Origin: an uncultured Lachnospiraceae bacterium
GTDB taxonomy: Bacteria; Bacillota; Clostridia; Lachnospirales; Lachnospiraceae
Length of the DNA stretch: 64,000 nt
Direction: 5' to 3'
Assembly: GCA_945949045.1 (NCBI GenBank)
Contig: CAMFDG010000001.1
Location: 1 to 64,000, forward strand
Positions within the stretch are counted from its first letter, which is position 1. The number at the start of each line of letters is the position of its first letter. Of the stretch, positions 9,192 through 17,025 are shown one piece after another. The notes beneath the pieces were generated by a model. The model was given only the letters and a program-made list of their open reading frames with translations. It was not told the DNA's origin and searched no databases. Position numbers and translations under genes: made by a program.

Positions 9192-9413
9192 ATGGGCGGA
9201 AGAGGCTAGAACGTGTGTGTATAGCCCAAAGAGATGTGTCGTATGGCAGGAAAATGGGCGGTGCAGGAAGATTATAGTCGTATAGCCCACAGAAATGAGA
9301 AATATAGCAGGAAAATGGGCGGTGGATGTTGAATTACATGCATATAGCCCACAAGAATGCGAAGTACTGCAGGAAAATGGACGGTGGATGTTGAATTACA
9401 TGCATATAGCCCA
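9192..9413. repeat. Tandem family-A repeat, about 62-bp period, four copies
   Basis: ATGGGCGG-type starts occur at 9192, 9254, 9315 and 9377 (periods 62, 61 and 62), each with a matching TATAGCCCA end about 35 bases later. The last two units share GGTGGATGTTGAATTACA. Each unit can fold with TGGGC/GCCCA as the closing stem and, in units 3 and 4, an inner ATGT/ACAT stem. Confidence 0.8.
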
Positions 9414-9563
9414 CATGAGGAAGTTCATGGGGAAATGGAAAGAAAAGAAAAGAGAAGAGAACTCACGTAGTTAATTTCATAAATAGGTAGAAAAATTTGG
9501 AAATACTGTATTATTTTTTGAAATATGCAAATACTTCCTATTGAGAAAAAGGAAGGATTTTGT

Positions 9564-9929
9564 ATGAAACGAAAAACCAGTATTTGTATTTTAATATTAT
9601 TAGGTATCTTATTGGTGTTTGGGATTTGGTTCGGCCTGAGCAGAAGAGCACGTTCTAATGAAACCAATGAACTGCCTGTACCACAGACACAGGCAGACAC
9701 AGAAATTCCAATAACCACAAGTACGCCATCCCCGCAGAATTATTCTTATATCGTCCGGACGGAGGATGCTATGCTTGTAGTTTATCAGGCGGACGGGCAG
9801 ACAGTCTATATGGAGACCGGCATACGCACGGACCGCCTGAGTGAAGACATGCAGGAGAAAGCAAAGCGGGGGATTGGCTTTGCCACGCTGGAACAGCTCT
9901 ATGATTTCCTGGAGAGCTATGCCAGCTAG
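9564..9929 (+). CDS. Small membrane-anchored protein of unknown function
   Basis: The 121-residue product has an N-terminal membrane helix at residues 5-23 (TSICILILLGILLVFGIWFG), a Pro/Thr-rich linker and a C-terminal section beginning YIVRTEDAMLVVYQADGQTV and ending EQLYDFLESYAS. That end loosely recalls the C-terminal domain of BofC-like sporulation proteins, but I do not regard the match as firm. The start at 9564 follows GGAAGGA with six-base spacing, better than the track start at 9525. It stands alone between the repeat patch and the convergent rpn gene. Confidence 0.6.
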   Translation: MKRKTSICILILLGILLVFGIWFGLSRRARSNETNELPVPQTQADTEIPITTSTPSPQNYSYIVRTEDAMLVVYQADGQTVYMETGIRTDRLSEDMQEKAKRGIGFATLEQLYDFLESYAS

Positions 9930-9931
9930 TA

Positions 9932-10966
9932 CTACTGACTGCTGACAGCTTTGTTATATTCTTCCTCGGAATATTTCGTAAGAATGCGTTCTTTGGGAAT
10001 ATCTAAGGAAATCATGTTCCGAATGGCGTCCAGACGCCCCTGTTCAAGTCCAAGTTCACGTCCTTGCTCAAGACCTTGCTCAAGACCTTGCTCAAGACCT
10101 TGTTCAAGACCCTGTTCAAGACCTTGTTCAAGACCTTGTTCAAGACCCTGTTCCAGTCCGAGTTCGCGACCCTGCTTAAGTCCGAGTTCGCGACCCTGCT
10201 CAAGTCCAAGTTCACGACCCTGCTCAAGTCCAAGTTCACGACCCTCACGGATCGCTTCTTCCCTTTCCAGGGTAATTTGTCTGTCAAAGGTATAATCCAG
10301 TTGTGTCACTTTTACCACCTCCGAGCGGTTTTCCCGCAAGAAATCTCTGAGGATATTTTCCCCTATGCAGCGATCGATGGCCAGATTAATAGCTGTCTCC
10401 AACGTACAGCCTTTGTTCTCGTCATGATATTCACGGACATAGTCCACGAACGCCATGTATTCCCGTAATACCGGACATTTCTCTAGAAGTTCCTGATTGT
10501 GTCCTGCATTGATATTATAGACACGACAGGTCAGTTCCAATTCCGGATCCTCTACCTGATGATGAAAAGATTTCGACAGCTTCATGACCTGCTGATCCGG
10601 CTGATTTTTCGTTCCGTTGTAAAATACCGCAAACTTTGGTACCGGAATTTTAATTTCGGAATAACCGTAAATGTTACGATTCTTCAACAAACGTTCCAGA
10701 ATATTTGTAAAATAGATCAGACTGCGCACCGGCATATTGGGGCAGATCGTGGACTGGTGCTCATACACACTGAGATTCGAATCGAGAATGAATGAAGCAT
10801 CATTCCGAACCGAAAGGGAAACTCCCTTATCCAGCGAAAAAATCTCCACCTCATCCGGGTTCGAATAATCCGAGCCATTCATGGCGTTATAAAGCTGGAG
10901 AGCGTTGGCCTTGTCCTCCATCAGCATCGAAAAAACATCACTTTTGTACTCTCTGTTTCCTGACAT
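9932..10966 (-). CDS. Rpn-family PD-(D/E)XK nuclease/transposase-like protein with LEQG repeats
   Basis: The 344-residue product matches the Rpn (recombination-promoting nuclease) family, PD-(D/E)XK enzymes once annotated as transposases. The core shows NDASFILDSN near residue 55 and then VYEHQST, followed by NMPVRSLIYFTNIL, as the family expects. From about residue 237 the protein becomes a run of GRELGLEQ and GLEQ units. At DNA level these are 12-nt repeats, so unit gain or loss keeps the frame. It converges on the small gene at 9564. A minus-strand promoter about 210 bases upstream is the best candidate driver. Whether it cuts DNA here is inferred from family. Confidence 0.85.
   Translation of the reverse strand: MSGNREYKSDVFSMLMEDKANALQLYNAMNGSDYSNPDEVEIFSLDKGVSLSVRNDASFILDSNLSVYEHQSTICPNMPVRSLIYFTNILERLLKNRNIYGYSEIKIPVPKFAVFYNGTKNQPDQQVMKLSKSFHHQVEDPELELTCRVYNINAGHNQELLEKCPVLREYMAFVDYVREYHDENKGCTLETAINLAIDRCIGENILRDFLRENRSEVVKVTQLDYTFDRQITLEREEAIREGRELGLEQGRELGLEQGRELGLKQGRELGLEQGLEQGLEQGLEQGLEQGLEQGLEQGLEQGRELGLEQGRLDAIRNMISLDIPKERILTKYSEEEYNKAVSSQ
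10040..10252 (-). repeat. 12-nt coding microsatellite in rpn
   Basis: On the plus strand the unit CTTGTTCAAGAC and variants recur without interruption, flanked by longer CTGCTCAAGTCCAAGTTCACGAC-type units. All three frames stay open through it, which explains the odd overlapping track ORFs here. Confidence 0.9.
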
Positions 10967-11182
10967 AAGATTCCTCCTTTGTGCAAACCGGCAGGAATCC
11001 TGTAATAAATATAGAAAGCCAGAGATAGAAAGGCCGTGGGCTGATATCCAAAATTCCTGCTTCAGTTGTTATGTGGTAATAAAAGCAAGAATTTTCGGGA
11101 TATGTAAAATAAAAACCTAAGATATACGAAAGAACATGCAGCCCTACTGGCCATGCCTACTATGAAAATTTGCTTTGATAGT

Positions 11183-11211
11183 ATTATAGCATCTCGGAAA
11201 AGAGAAATCAA
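11183..11211 (-). promoter_or_regulatory. Sigma-A promoter, minus strand
   Basis: TTGATT, a 17-base spacer and TATAAT are seen on the minus strand. The leader to rpn would be about 210 nt, so the promoter could also drive an unannotated RNA. Confidence 0.6.
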
Positions 11212-11284
11212 GGAACATTGGAAATGGAAAATGGTATATGTTATACAATTCTGCCTGTCGAAATTTGTGATTTGTGCTCAAAAC

Positions 11285-11313
11285 TTGACGAAAAATGTCA
11301 AAAACGATATGAT
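11285..11313 (+). promoter_or_regulatory. Sigma-A promoter for the HD-GYP gene
   Basis: TTGACG, a 17-base spacer and TATGAT lie 17 bases before the start codon. The -35 box is one arm of an inverted repeat, TTGAC-GAAAAAT-GTCAA, that could be a repressor site. Confidence 0.75.
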
Positions 11314-11330
11314 ATACACAGGAGTACCCT

Positions 11331-12020
11331 ATGATTGTATACGAAAAAGAAGACATGAAAAAAACCAAGGAAGGCTGTTATCCCACATTGGGCTGCCTTT
11401 ATAGCATTATTCCAAGGGATGTCCGGCTTCATATGGAGCGGGTAGGCGTGTATTCTGCGGTCTTTTATCAGTATCTGACAGAAAAATACCCGCAGCTTCT
11501 GGAACCTCTGAATCACGAGCTCGACGGACTGGTGCAGGATTTGTATACCCTGCATGATGTAGGGCGTGCCTTTGTGCCGGTGCGCTTTCAGAATAAGGCG
11601 GGAGGGCTCACAGACGAGGAGTACGAGCAGGTGAAGCAGCATACTGTTCTGACGGCCTATACGCTGGACAGTGTGTATCAACTGCCTTTTTCCGATTCGG
11701 TGAAGCTTCGTCTCTTCAATATTTCTATGTACCATCATGAACGATGTGACGGCAGGGGGTATCCCCTTGGTATTGCAGGTGACTCCATCCCACTGGAGGC
11801 AAGAATCTGTTCCGTGGCCGATGCTTATGACGGCATGACCAGCTGGAAACCTTACCGAAAGAGCATGGGGAAAGAAAAGGTGAGAGATATCATCCTCAGT
11901 GAGGCCGGAAAACAGTTTGATCCGCTGCTGGCAAAGGCCTTTGCAGAGTGCATGGACCGGATGCCCACCAACATGGATGCAGACTGGGAGGCACAGGCAG
12001 GACATTATTTCATCAGATAG
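11331..12020 (+). CDS. HD-GYP domain phosphodiesterase (predicted c-di-GMP hydrolase)
   Basis: The 229-residue protein is essentially a stand-alone HD-GYP domain. It has the HD pair as LHDVGR near residue 73, a downstream metal-site His in EQVKQHTVLTAY, and the defining HHERCDGRGYP near residue 134, then ICSVADAYDGMTS. HD-GYP enzymes degrade cyclic-di-GMP in the cytoplasm. No receiver or sensor domain is attached. AGGAG precedes the ATG by about six bases. It lies 70 bp upstream of the TasA/SipW locus on the same strand and no terminator separates them, so co-transcription is possible. The activity is inferred from intact motifs. Confidence 0.85.
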   Translation: MIVYEKEDMKKTKEGCYPTLGCLYSIIPRDVRLHMERVGVYSAVFYQYLTEKYPQLLEPLNHELDGLVQDLYTLHDVGRAFVPVRFQNKAGGLTDEEYEQVKQHTVLTAYTLDSVYQLPFSDSVKLRLFNISMYHHERCDGRGYPLGIAGDSIPLEARICSVADAYDGMTSWKPYRKSMGKEKVRDIILSEAGKQFDPLLAKAFAECMDRMPTNMDADWEAQAGHYFIR

Positions 12021-12089
12021 GAATACGTAAGATGCGTGGCAGCTTAGGAATCATTGACTACATAACGAGAAACCGGATCGGGAAAGCGT

Positions 12090-13037
12090 ATGGCAGGTTT
12101 TAATAAGGAAAAAAAGCAGAAAACTGGGAACAGTCAAAAACCGAATAACGTAGACCGCCATTATCGGAGCATGGAGCGGAAATCCAAATTCTGGAACAAA
12201 ATCGATCCTGCAAATCGCTTCCGGCATTGGTATCTGGGCGCGGCCAGTGTGACCAGAAGCCTTTTCCGTGTGGTAGCGGCGTGGCAGACAATCATCATTT
12301 TGACCTCTGCCCTTGTGATCGTATACATATTATCCGCTTTTTACACTGGAAAAGGAGAATTTGTCATCAAATTAGACCGTCCGATGGCTGATGAAGGCTT
12401 TCTTCTGTCGGAAACCAACGATTTTAGCGATTATCTTGTAACTTTACGAGACAATGCGGTTAATAATGCGACAAATATTTCGATATATGATATACCGGAT
12501 AATGTCATGGAGGTGGACGGCAAGCACAATGGGGCCAACTATGTGGCCTATACCTTTTATCTGAAGAATAAGACCACGAAGGAGCACGATTACCATTATG
12601 AGCTCACCGTGGAAAGCACCTCAAAGGATGCGGACACCGCCACCTACGTGATGCTGTTTCAGAACGGCAAGCAGCAGATTTTTGCAGAGCAGAATAAGGC
12701 CGGTTATCCGGAATGCCTTTACAGCAAGTGGGAGTTCCCTTTTATGGACTATGCGCTGGATAAAAACTGTCAGACTGTGGTCAAGGATGCCTCCAAGGCC
12801 CATGTGACGGAGGAGATGATCAACTACCACGAGTTTACAAAGATCGAGGGCCTCTACCAGCTGGAGACGGTTCCCTGGGAATCGAAGGATCTGGTCAGTA
12901 TCGGAAGTAGACAGAATATGAAGCCCGATGAGACCGATAAGTACACCGTGGTGATCTGGCTGGAGGGAGATGATCCCGACTGTAATGATGAAATTCTGGG
13001 TGGACATGTGGAGATGCACATGAAGTTCAGCTACTAA
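12090..13037 (+). CDS. Membrane-anchored protein with TasA-like C-terminal motif
   Basis: The 315-residue product has a basic cytoplasmic N-terminus of about 60 residues, one membrane helix at residues 61-84 (VVAAWQTIIILTSALVIVYI) and an extracytoplasmic domain of about 230 residues. Near its end it reads VVIWLEGDDPDCNDEI, which aligns with LYIWIEGTDDQCVNQI at the end of the next gene product, including a cysteine. I do not recognise the family otherwise. The N-terminus lacks the short TYAWF-type junction of its neighbours, so it may stay membrane-bound. It opens the run that encodes the ATPase pair and SipW and may anchor or nucleate the exported proteins. Confidence 0.7.
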   Translation: MAGFNKEKKQKTGNSQKPNNVDRHYRSMERKSKFWNKIDPANRFRHWYLGAASVTRSLFRVVAAWQTIIILTSALVIVYILSAFYTGKGEFVIKLDRPMADEGFLLSETNDFSDYLVTLRDNAVNNATNISIYDIPDNVMEVDGKHNGANYVAYTFYLKNKTTKEHDYHYELTVESTSKDADTATYVMLFQNGKQQIFAEQNKAGYPECLYSKWEFPFMDYALDKNCQTVVKDASKAHVTEEMINYHEFTKIEGLYQLETVPWESKDLVSIGSRQNMKPDETDKYTVVIWLEGDDPDCNDEILGGHVEMHMKFSY

Positions 13038-13054
13038 AGAAGGTATCTTTTCAG

Positions 13055-13083
13055 ATTCCATCGGGAATCTGATTCAATATAAT
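13055..13083 (+). promoter_or_regulatory. Possible promoter or attenuator before the first TasA-like gene
   Basis: A hairpin, CAGATTCC-ATC-GGGAATCTG, starts at 13052 and a perfect TATAAT lies at 13078-13083. The -35 match (ATTCCA) is poor, so a separate promoter is uncertain. Confidence 0.3.
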
Positions 13084-13107
13084 ACACTTTAAGAAAGGAT
13101 GAATGGT

Positions 13108-14076
13108 ATGGAAAAGAAACAAGAGACAAAGAAAACAAAAAGCCTGACACAGAAGGCGAAGAAGATTCGCAGCATTATTATGATGTCGCTGCTGTGCGTG
13201 CTGATGATGTCGGCGGCTACGTATGCTTGGTTTACGTTGAGTAATACGGCGAAGGCAACTAATTTGACGATGACGGTTGGCGATACGACTGGATTGCAGA
13301 TTGCAGAGGATAATAATGGATCAGCTGGGTCATTTGGGTCAAGTATACAGTTTGATGCTATTAATGGAAAACTTTTACCGGCGACAACGATTGATGGATA
13401 TACTTTCATGAAACCAAAGTATGATGGCAACGGGGTTGTTAGTGAGGTTGAACCCATTGGGGAAAATGAATATTTTGAAGGAAAAACAAGTGATATAGAC
13501 AGTACTACCTCATCATCTGACCCATCAGGTAATAAAAAAGAAGGATATTATATTCAATATAAGTTTTGGTTAAAATTACTTGGTGCAGATAATGCTACAG
13601 CCGACATCAAATTAGCAGAGGGAACCGGAAGCGCAGATGGAGTTTATAGTGACAGCAACAAGGATAATTATAAAGGCACTTATATCCTTTCAAAAGCAGT
13701 TGACGAAACAAAAAAGGTTCCGGGATCTGCTGCTGTAAGAATGAGTTTTACAACAGGTTCTACGACAACAGAAGCTGTTTATGAACCAAATACAGATATT
13801 GCTAATCCGGTTGGCTTAGTAAAGGGCGCCGATTATGCAGAAAACAAATTAGGTAGTGGTACATATCCAGTAGCATCAACAATTAAGCGTAATGCGGCTG
13901 GAACTGTGACAGATACCGATGGTAAAGTAATTACACTTACTGCTAATACAAATACTCTAATAACATTATATATCTGGATTGAAGGCACTGATGATCAATG
14001 TGTAAACCAGATCTCCGCTAAAGATATTATTGGACAATTAGAATTTATAAAACCGGAGACAACTACAGGAAATTAA
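13108..14076 (+). CDS. TasA/camelysin-like protein with SipW-type signal peptide (copy 1)
   Basis: The 322-residue product starts with a basic segment and a hydrophobic stretch at residues 23-40 ending SAATYAWFTLSNTAKATNLT, the junction typical of SipW-dependent exported proteins. The mature part is rich in Ser, Thr, Gly and Asp, with no domain I can name, and ends with LYIWIEGTDDQCVNQI. TasA-type proteins polymerise into biofilm fibres in Bacillus; a similar role here is inferred. The start at 13108 suits the AAGAAAGG site better than the track start at 13099, which is too close to it. The body of the gene is visibly more A/T-rich than its neighbours. Confidence 0.75.
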   Translation: MEKKQETKKTKSLTQKAKKIRSIIMMSLLCVLMMSAATYAWFTLSNTAKATNLTMTVGDTTGLQIAEDNNGSAGSFGSSIQFDAINGKLLPATTIDGYTFMKPKYDGNGVVSEVEPIGENEYFEGKTSDIDSTTSSSDPSGNKKEGYYIQYKFWLKLLGADNATADIKLAEGTGSADGVYSDSNKDNYKGTYILSKAVDETKKVPGSAAVRMSFTTGSTTTEAVYEPNTDIANPVGLVKGADYAENKLGSGTYPVASTIKRNAAGTVTDTDGKVITLTANTNTLITLYIWIEGTDDQCVNQISAKDIIGQLEFIKPETTTGN

Positions 14077-14146
14077 GGAATAGTATTATTATCCAAACCA
14101 CTTCTGATATAAACCTATATAGAAGTTTATCGGGCGGAGTACATAA

Positions 14147-15808
14147 ATGGACGCATTTTTTAATTACTTTTACAACTTCATGAATGACGTGTTCGGCTAT
14201 CTCTGGGCGATTGTAGTCGCAATTAAAAATGCGATTGTCGGAATCTTAGATATCAAGTTCTACATAGACCTCTTCAAGTCCTACAAGGATGACCTGACAC
14301 CGGGCGGATGGGTGGCGGCACTTTTGACCCACATCATCATCCTGCTGATCTTTATCCTGCTGATCTATCTGATCGTGCGGGGCCTTCGGGTGCTGTTCCG
14401 GTTCAAGGTGCCGGTGGTGGAGTATGAGGCCATGAAGGACGAGGTCGTCACCTTAAAGCGCGAGGTCATGAAGGCCAATTATGAGAAGGACAAGATATTG
14501 GCCATGAAAGTCAGCGAGATGGGAATGGAGGTCAATCCGGACCTCCTGAACACGGAGGATCCGGATAAGAAAGGCGAGGAAGCGGATAAGGAAGAAGAAC
14601 TTCGAAATGCCGCTGCGGAGAGTGAGAACAACCTGGACGACTTAAGTGACGAGGAAAAGGAAGCCCTTGCCATGGCCCAGGCCGAGGGCAAGCAGGTGAA
14701 AAAGGTGGAAGCCGGAGAACTTCGTTTCCCGAAGCTTTCTGCCGTGGATGTCTATTACAAATCTCCGGAATATCAGCCACCGCAGTTTGCCAACAACTAC
14801 ACGCTGGAAGAACTGTGTGCCACATTCCGTAATTTTGCGGCATCCAGACTGGGACTTTACTATGAGCTGGAGGTCATCCGGGAGGTATTTGCCTCCTTTG
14901 GCGCTGCAAAGATGCTGATCCTGCAGGGTATTTCCGGTACCGGTAAAACCTCCCTGCCATACGCATTGGGGCAGTTCATCAATAACCCCAGCCTGATCTG
15001 TTCGGTACAGCCCTCCTGGCGTGACCGAACCGAGTTATTTGGCTATTATAATGACTTTACCAAGAAATACACGGAGACGGATTTCCTGAAGACCCTTTAC
15101 GAGTCCCATTATCAGGAAAATATCCGCGTGATCATTCTCGATGAGATGAACATTGCACGAGTGGAGTACTATTTCGCGGAAATGCTTTCCATTCTTGAGT
15201 TGCCGCGGGAGGATGAGCGTTTTATTTCCGTGGTTTCCAGCCGGGCGGAAAATGACCCGGACAAGATGATCGACGGAAAGGTATGGATCCCCAACAACGT
15301 TTTTTACGTGGGAACCATCAATAACGATGATTCCACCTTCGCCGTGGCAGATAAGGTGTACGACCGTGCGATTCCCATTGACCTGGATGACCGTGCCACC
15401 GTTTTTGAGGCACCGGATACAGAAGGAATGCCCATCAGCATGACCTATCTTACGTCTCTTTACGACAAGGCAAAGCAGGACTATCCCCTTTCTGAGGAGA
15501 TGCTGATGCAGCTGGATAAGCTGGACGCGTACCTGATCGAGCATTTCCGCCTGACCTTTGGTAACCGTATTTTGCGGCAGATGAAGGATTTCGTCCCCTG
15601 CTATGTGGCCTGCGGAGGAACGGAGATCAACGGCATCGACTTTATGTTCGCAAAAAAGATTCTCAGAAAGTTTGAATCTCTGGGCCTTGGCTTTATCCGT
15701 GATGAGATTGACGGCCTGATTGATTATCTGGATCATGTTTTCGGAGAGGAAAATTTCAGAGTCAGCAAGACCTATCTGGCCCGTCTGAAGAAAATGAGCG
15801 GAGCATAA
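14147..15808 (+). CDS. Membrane-anchored McrB-like AAA ATPase
   Basis: The 553-residue protein has a hydrophobic N-terminal region, a strong membrane helix at about residues 52-80 (VAALLTHIIILLIFILLIYL) and an acidic, probably coiled linker. An AAA domain follows. Walker A is GISGTGKTS near residue 260, Walker B is VIILDEMNIARVEYYFAEML near 327, and sensor 1 with the candidate arginine finger is VGTINNDDSTFAVADKVYDRA near 387. This last pattern is that of McrB-type ATPases (usually GTMN). McrB normally powers GTP-dependent DNA cleavage with McrC; no DNA-binding domain is seen here, and the membrane anchor points to an envelope role. The DUF2357 partner follows after 37 bp. Confidence 0.8.
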   Translation: MDAFFNYFYNFMNDVFGYLWAIVVAIKNAIVGILDIKFYIDLFKSYKDDLTPGGWVAALLTHIIILLIFILLIYLIVRGLRVLFRFKVPVVEYEAMKDEVVTLKREVMKANYEKDKILAMKVSEMGMEVNPDLLNTEDPDKKGEEADKEEELRNAAAESENNLDDLSDEEKEALAMAQAEGKQVKKVEAGELRFPKLSAVDVYYKSPEYQPPQFANNYTLEELCATFRNFAASRLGLYYELEVIREVFASFGAAKMLILQGISGTGKTSLPYALGQFINNPSLICSVQPSWRDRTELFGYYNDFTKKYTETDFLKTLYESHYQENIRVIILDEMNIARVEYYFAEMLSILELPREDERFISVVSSRAENDPDKMIDGKVWIPNNVFYVGTINNDDSTFAVADKVYDRAIPIDLDDRATVFEAPDTEGMPISMTYLTSLYDKAKQDYPLSEEMLMQLDKLDAYLIEHFRLTFGNRILRQMKDFVPCYVACGGTEINGIDFMFAKKILRKFESLGLGFIRDEIDGLIDYLDHVFGEENFRVSKTYLARLKKMSGA

Positions 15809-15845
15809 TCAAAAAACCGATACAAATAATAAGAAGGCTTACAGC

Positions 15846-17024
15846 ATGGTATACGACGACTACTCAGATGATATTTTAAAAGCATATGGGAAAATGACCG
15901 GGCAGGCAGACGGAAATATTGAGGACGACAAGTACTATAAATATTTCTACAATTTGCTGGAAACGGGGCGCAACTATGTCAAATATTCCTATGTCCGCCT
16001 CATCAAGGAAGTGGATGAGACCTGGGTCAATGCCATCGAGGAGGCAATGCCGTCGCTGCAGCATGTTGTTTTAAATCCGCGAAAATTCATCGAGGAGGAG
16101 CGGGAGGTCGTCAACATTGCCATGGCGCGTAATATCACGGCAGAATCCGTCAGACACCTGCTGGCCCACAGCAATTACATCGATGAGTACCGCAAGGACG
16201 GCACCGTGATTCCCAACAAGATTTTGAATATTTACAAGGAGGAATCCTTAAATACATACGAGAACCGCTTTATCTGCACGCTGATCGCCGAGCTGCAGTT
16301 CTTTATCAATAAGCGGTTTGATGCGATTTTTGAAGCCAGCAAGGATGAACTGGGTGTCAATTTTGAGGTAGATTCCAGTATTGACAACTATACGGAGACC
16401 ATTGATTATTCCTTGCAGATTAAGATTCGTGACAAACAGACCGATACAGAAAATGAGTTTGAAAACAAAGACGTATTTGCAAGAATCATTCAGCTCCACC
16501 GGAACATCAATATGCTGGTGGGTACGGAATTTGTCGCAACCATGCGGCGTTTTCCACCGGTCAAGCATCCTATTGTAAAGACCAACGCCATTGCCAAGAA
16601 CAGGGATTACAAGGCCTGTCACAAGCTCTGGAATTTTATTCACTCTTACAATCAGGTGGGCTTTAAGGTGGATCTGGTGAAGCAGGATCCGAACATTTCC
16701 AAATCCTTTGAGAAGGACATCTATAATTCCTTCGTCTGGAATTATGCGATGCTTCACAACTACATGGAAGAGTCGGATGTGATCGACATAAACCGTGAGT
16801 CCCGGAAAAAGGAACTGGATATGCCTGGCATCAGGCGTCTTCTGGAGGAGATTGTGGCGGGAACCGATATCCCGGACAATAACTTAAGAAAGCTGGTAGA
16901 CACGGAGCTAAGAAGCATCCAGGCGCGCCGGAAACAGGAGCGGGCGGCCGCCGAAAAGGTGACGAAGCGCCGAAAGAAGAATAGTAAGACAAATGCCAAG
17001 GATACGAAAGGACAGCAGGAGTAA
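15846..17024 (+). CDS. DUF2357 / McrC-like protein without visible nuclease domain
   Basis: The 392-residue product resembles the DUF2357 portion of McrC-like partners. It contains SLNTYENRFICTLIAEL near residue 135 and later PPVKHPIVKTNAIAKNRDYKACHKLWNFI, both of which fit the family. The PD-(D/E)XK nuclease section expected after this region is not apparent. Instead the protein ends in a highly basic tail (RRKQERAAAEKVTKRRKK). Being paired with an McrB-like ATPase supports a physical partnership, probably as adaptor or effector. No signal peptide or membrane helix is seen, so it should sit at the inner face of the membrane. Confidence 0.65.
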   Translation: MVYDDYSDDILKAYGKMTGQADGNIEDDKYYKYFYNLLETGRNYVKYSYVRLIKEVDETWVNAIEEAMPSLQHVVLNPRKFIEEEREVVNIAMARNITAESVRHLLAHSNYIDEYRKDGTVIPNKILNIYKEESLNTYENRFICTLIAELQFFINKRFDAIFEASKDELGVNFEVDSSIDNYTETIDYSLQIKIRDKQTDTENEFENKDVFARIIQLHRNINMLVGTEFVATMRRFPPVKHPIVKTNAIAKNRDYKACHKLWNFIHSYNQVGFKVDLVKQDPNISKSFEKDIYNSFVWNYAMLHNYMEESDVIDINRESRKKELDMPGIRRLLEEIVAGTDIPDNNLRKLVDTELRSIQARRKQERAAAEKVTKRRKKNSKTNAKDTKGQQE

Positions 17025-17025
17025 C

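Larger units (their letters stand above)
8687..9563. repeat. Repeat-rich intergenic patch (family-A hairpins)
   Basis: This 877-bp gap has no convincing gene. It is packed with family-A units, each opening with TGGGC or a near variant and closing with ATATGCCCA or similar after 20-30 bases, so the ends pair. Units are seen near 8701-8738, 8776-8820, 8821-8856, 8872-8907 and 8942-8981, and then as a tandem block from 9192. The first unit is followed by TTTTTTATTT and could terminate flippase transcription. The track ORF at 8942-9133 reads across these hairpins and is probably spurious. Confidence 0.7.
10967..11330. promoter_or_regulatory. Divergent control region between rpn and the HD-GYP gene
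   Basis: No gene is seen in this 364-bp stretch. It holds an rpn ribosome binding site near 10975, a long rpn leader and two divergent promoters, listed separately. Confidence 0.55.

Noticed and set aside
9192-9413. CRISPR array
   Set aside because: The repeats have a 62-bp period, but the conserved parts are the hairpin arms and the intervening sequence is also similar between units; no unique spacers of constant length and no cas genes are seen.
10040-10252. CRISPR or non-coding tandem repeat
   Set aside because: The 12-nt units are inside the open rpn frame and encode a regular GLEQ tail.
11314-13107. Cyclic-di-GMP riboswitch before the TasA locus
   Set aside because: I looked for the GEMM-type aptamer core in the gaps before 11331, 12090 and 13108 and did not find it.
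14147-17024. McrBC restriction-defence system
   Set aside because: The ATPase is membrane-anchored without a DNA-binding domain, the partner lacks a visible nuclease domain, and both genes lie inside a surface-protein run.
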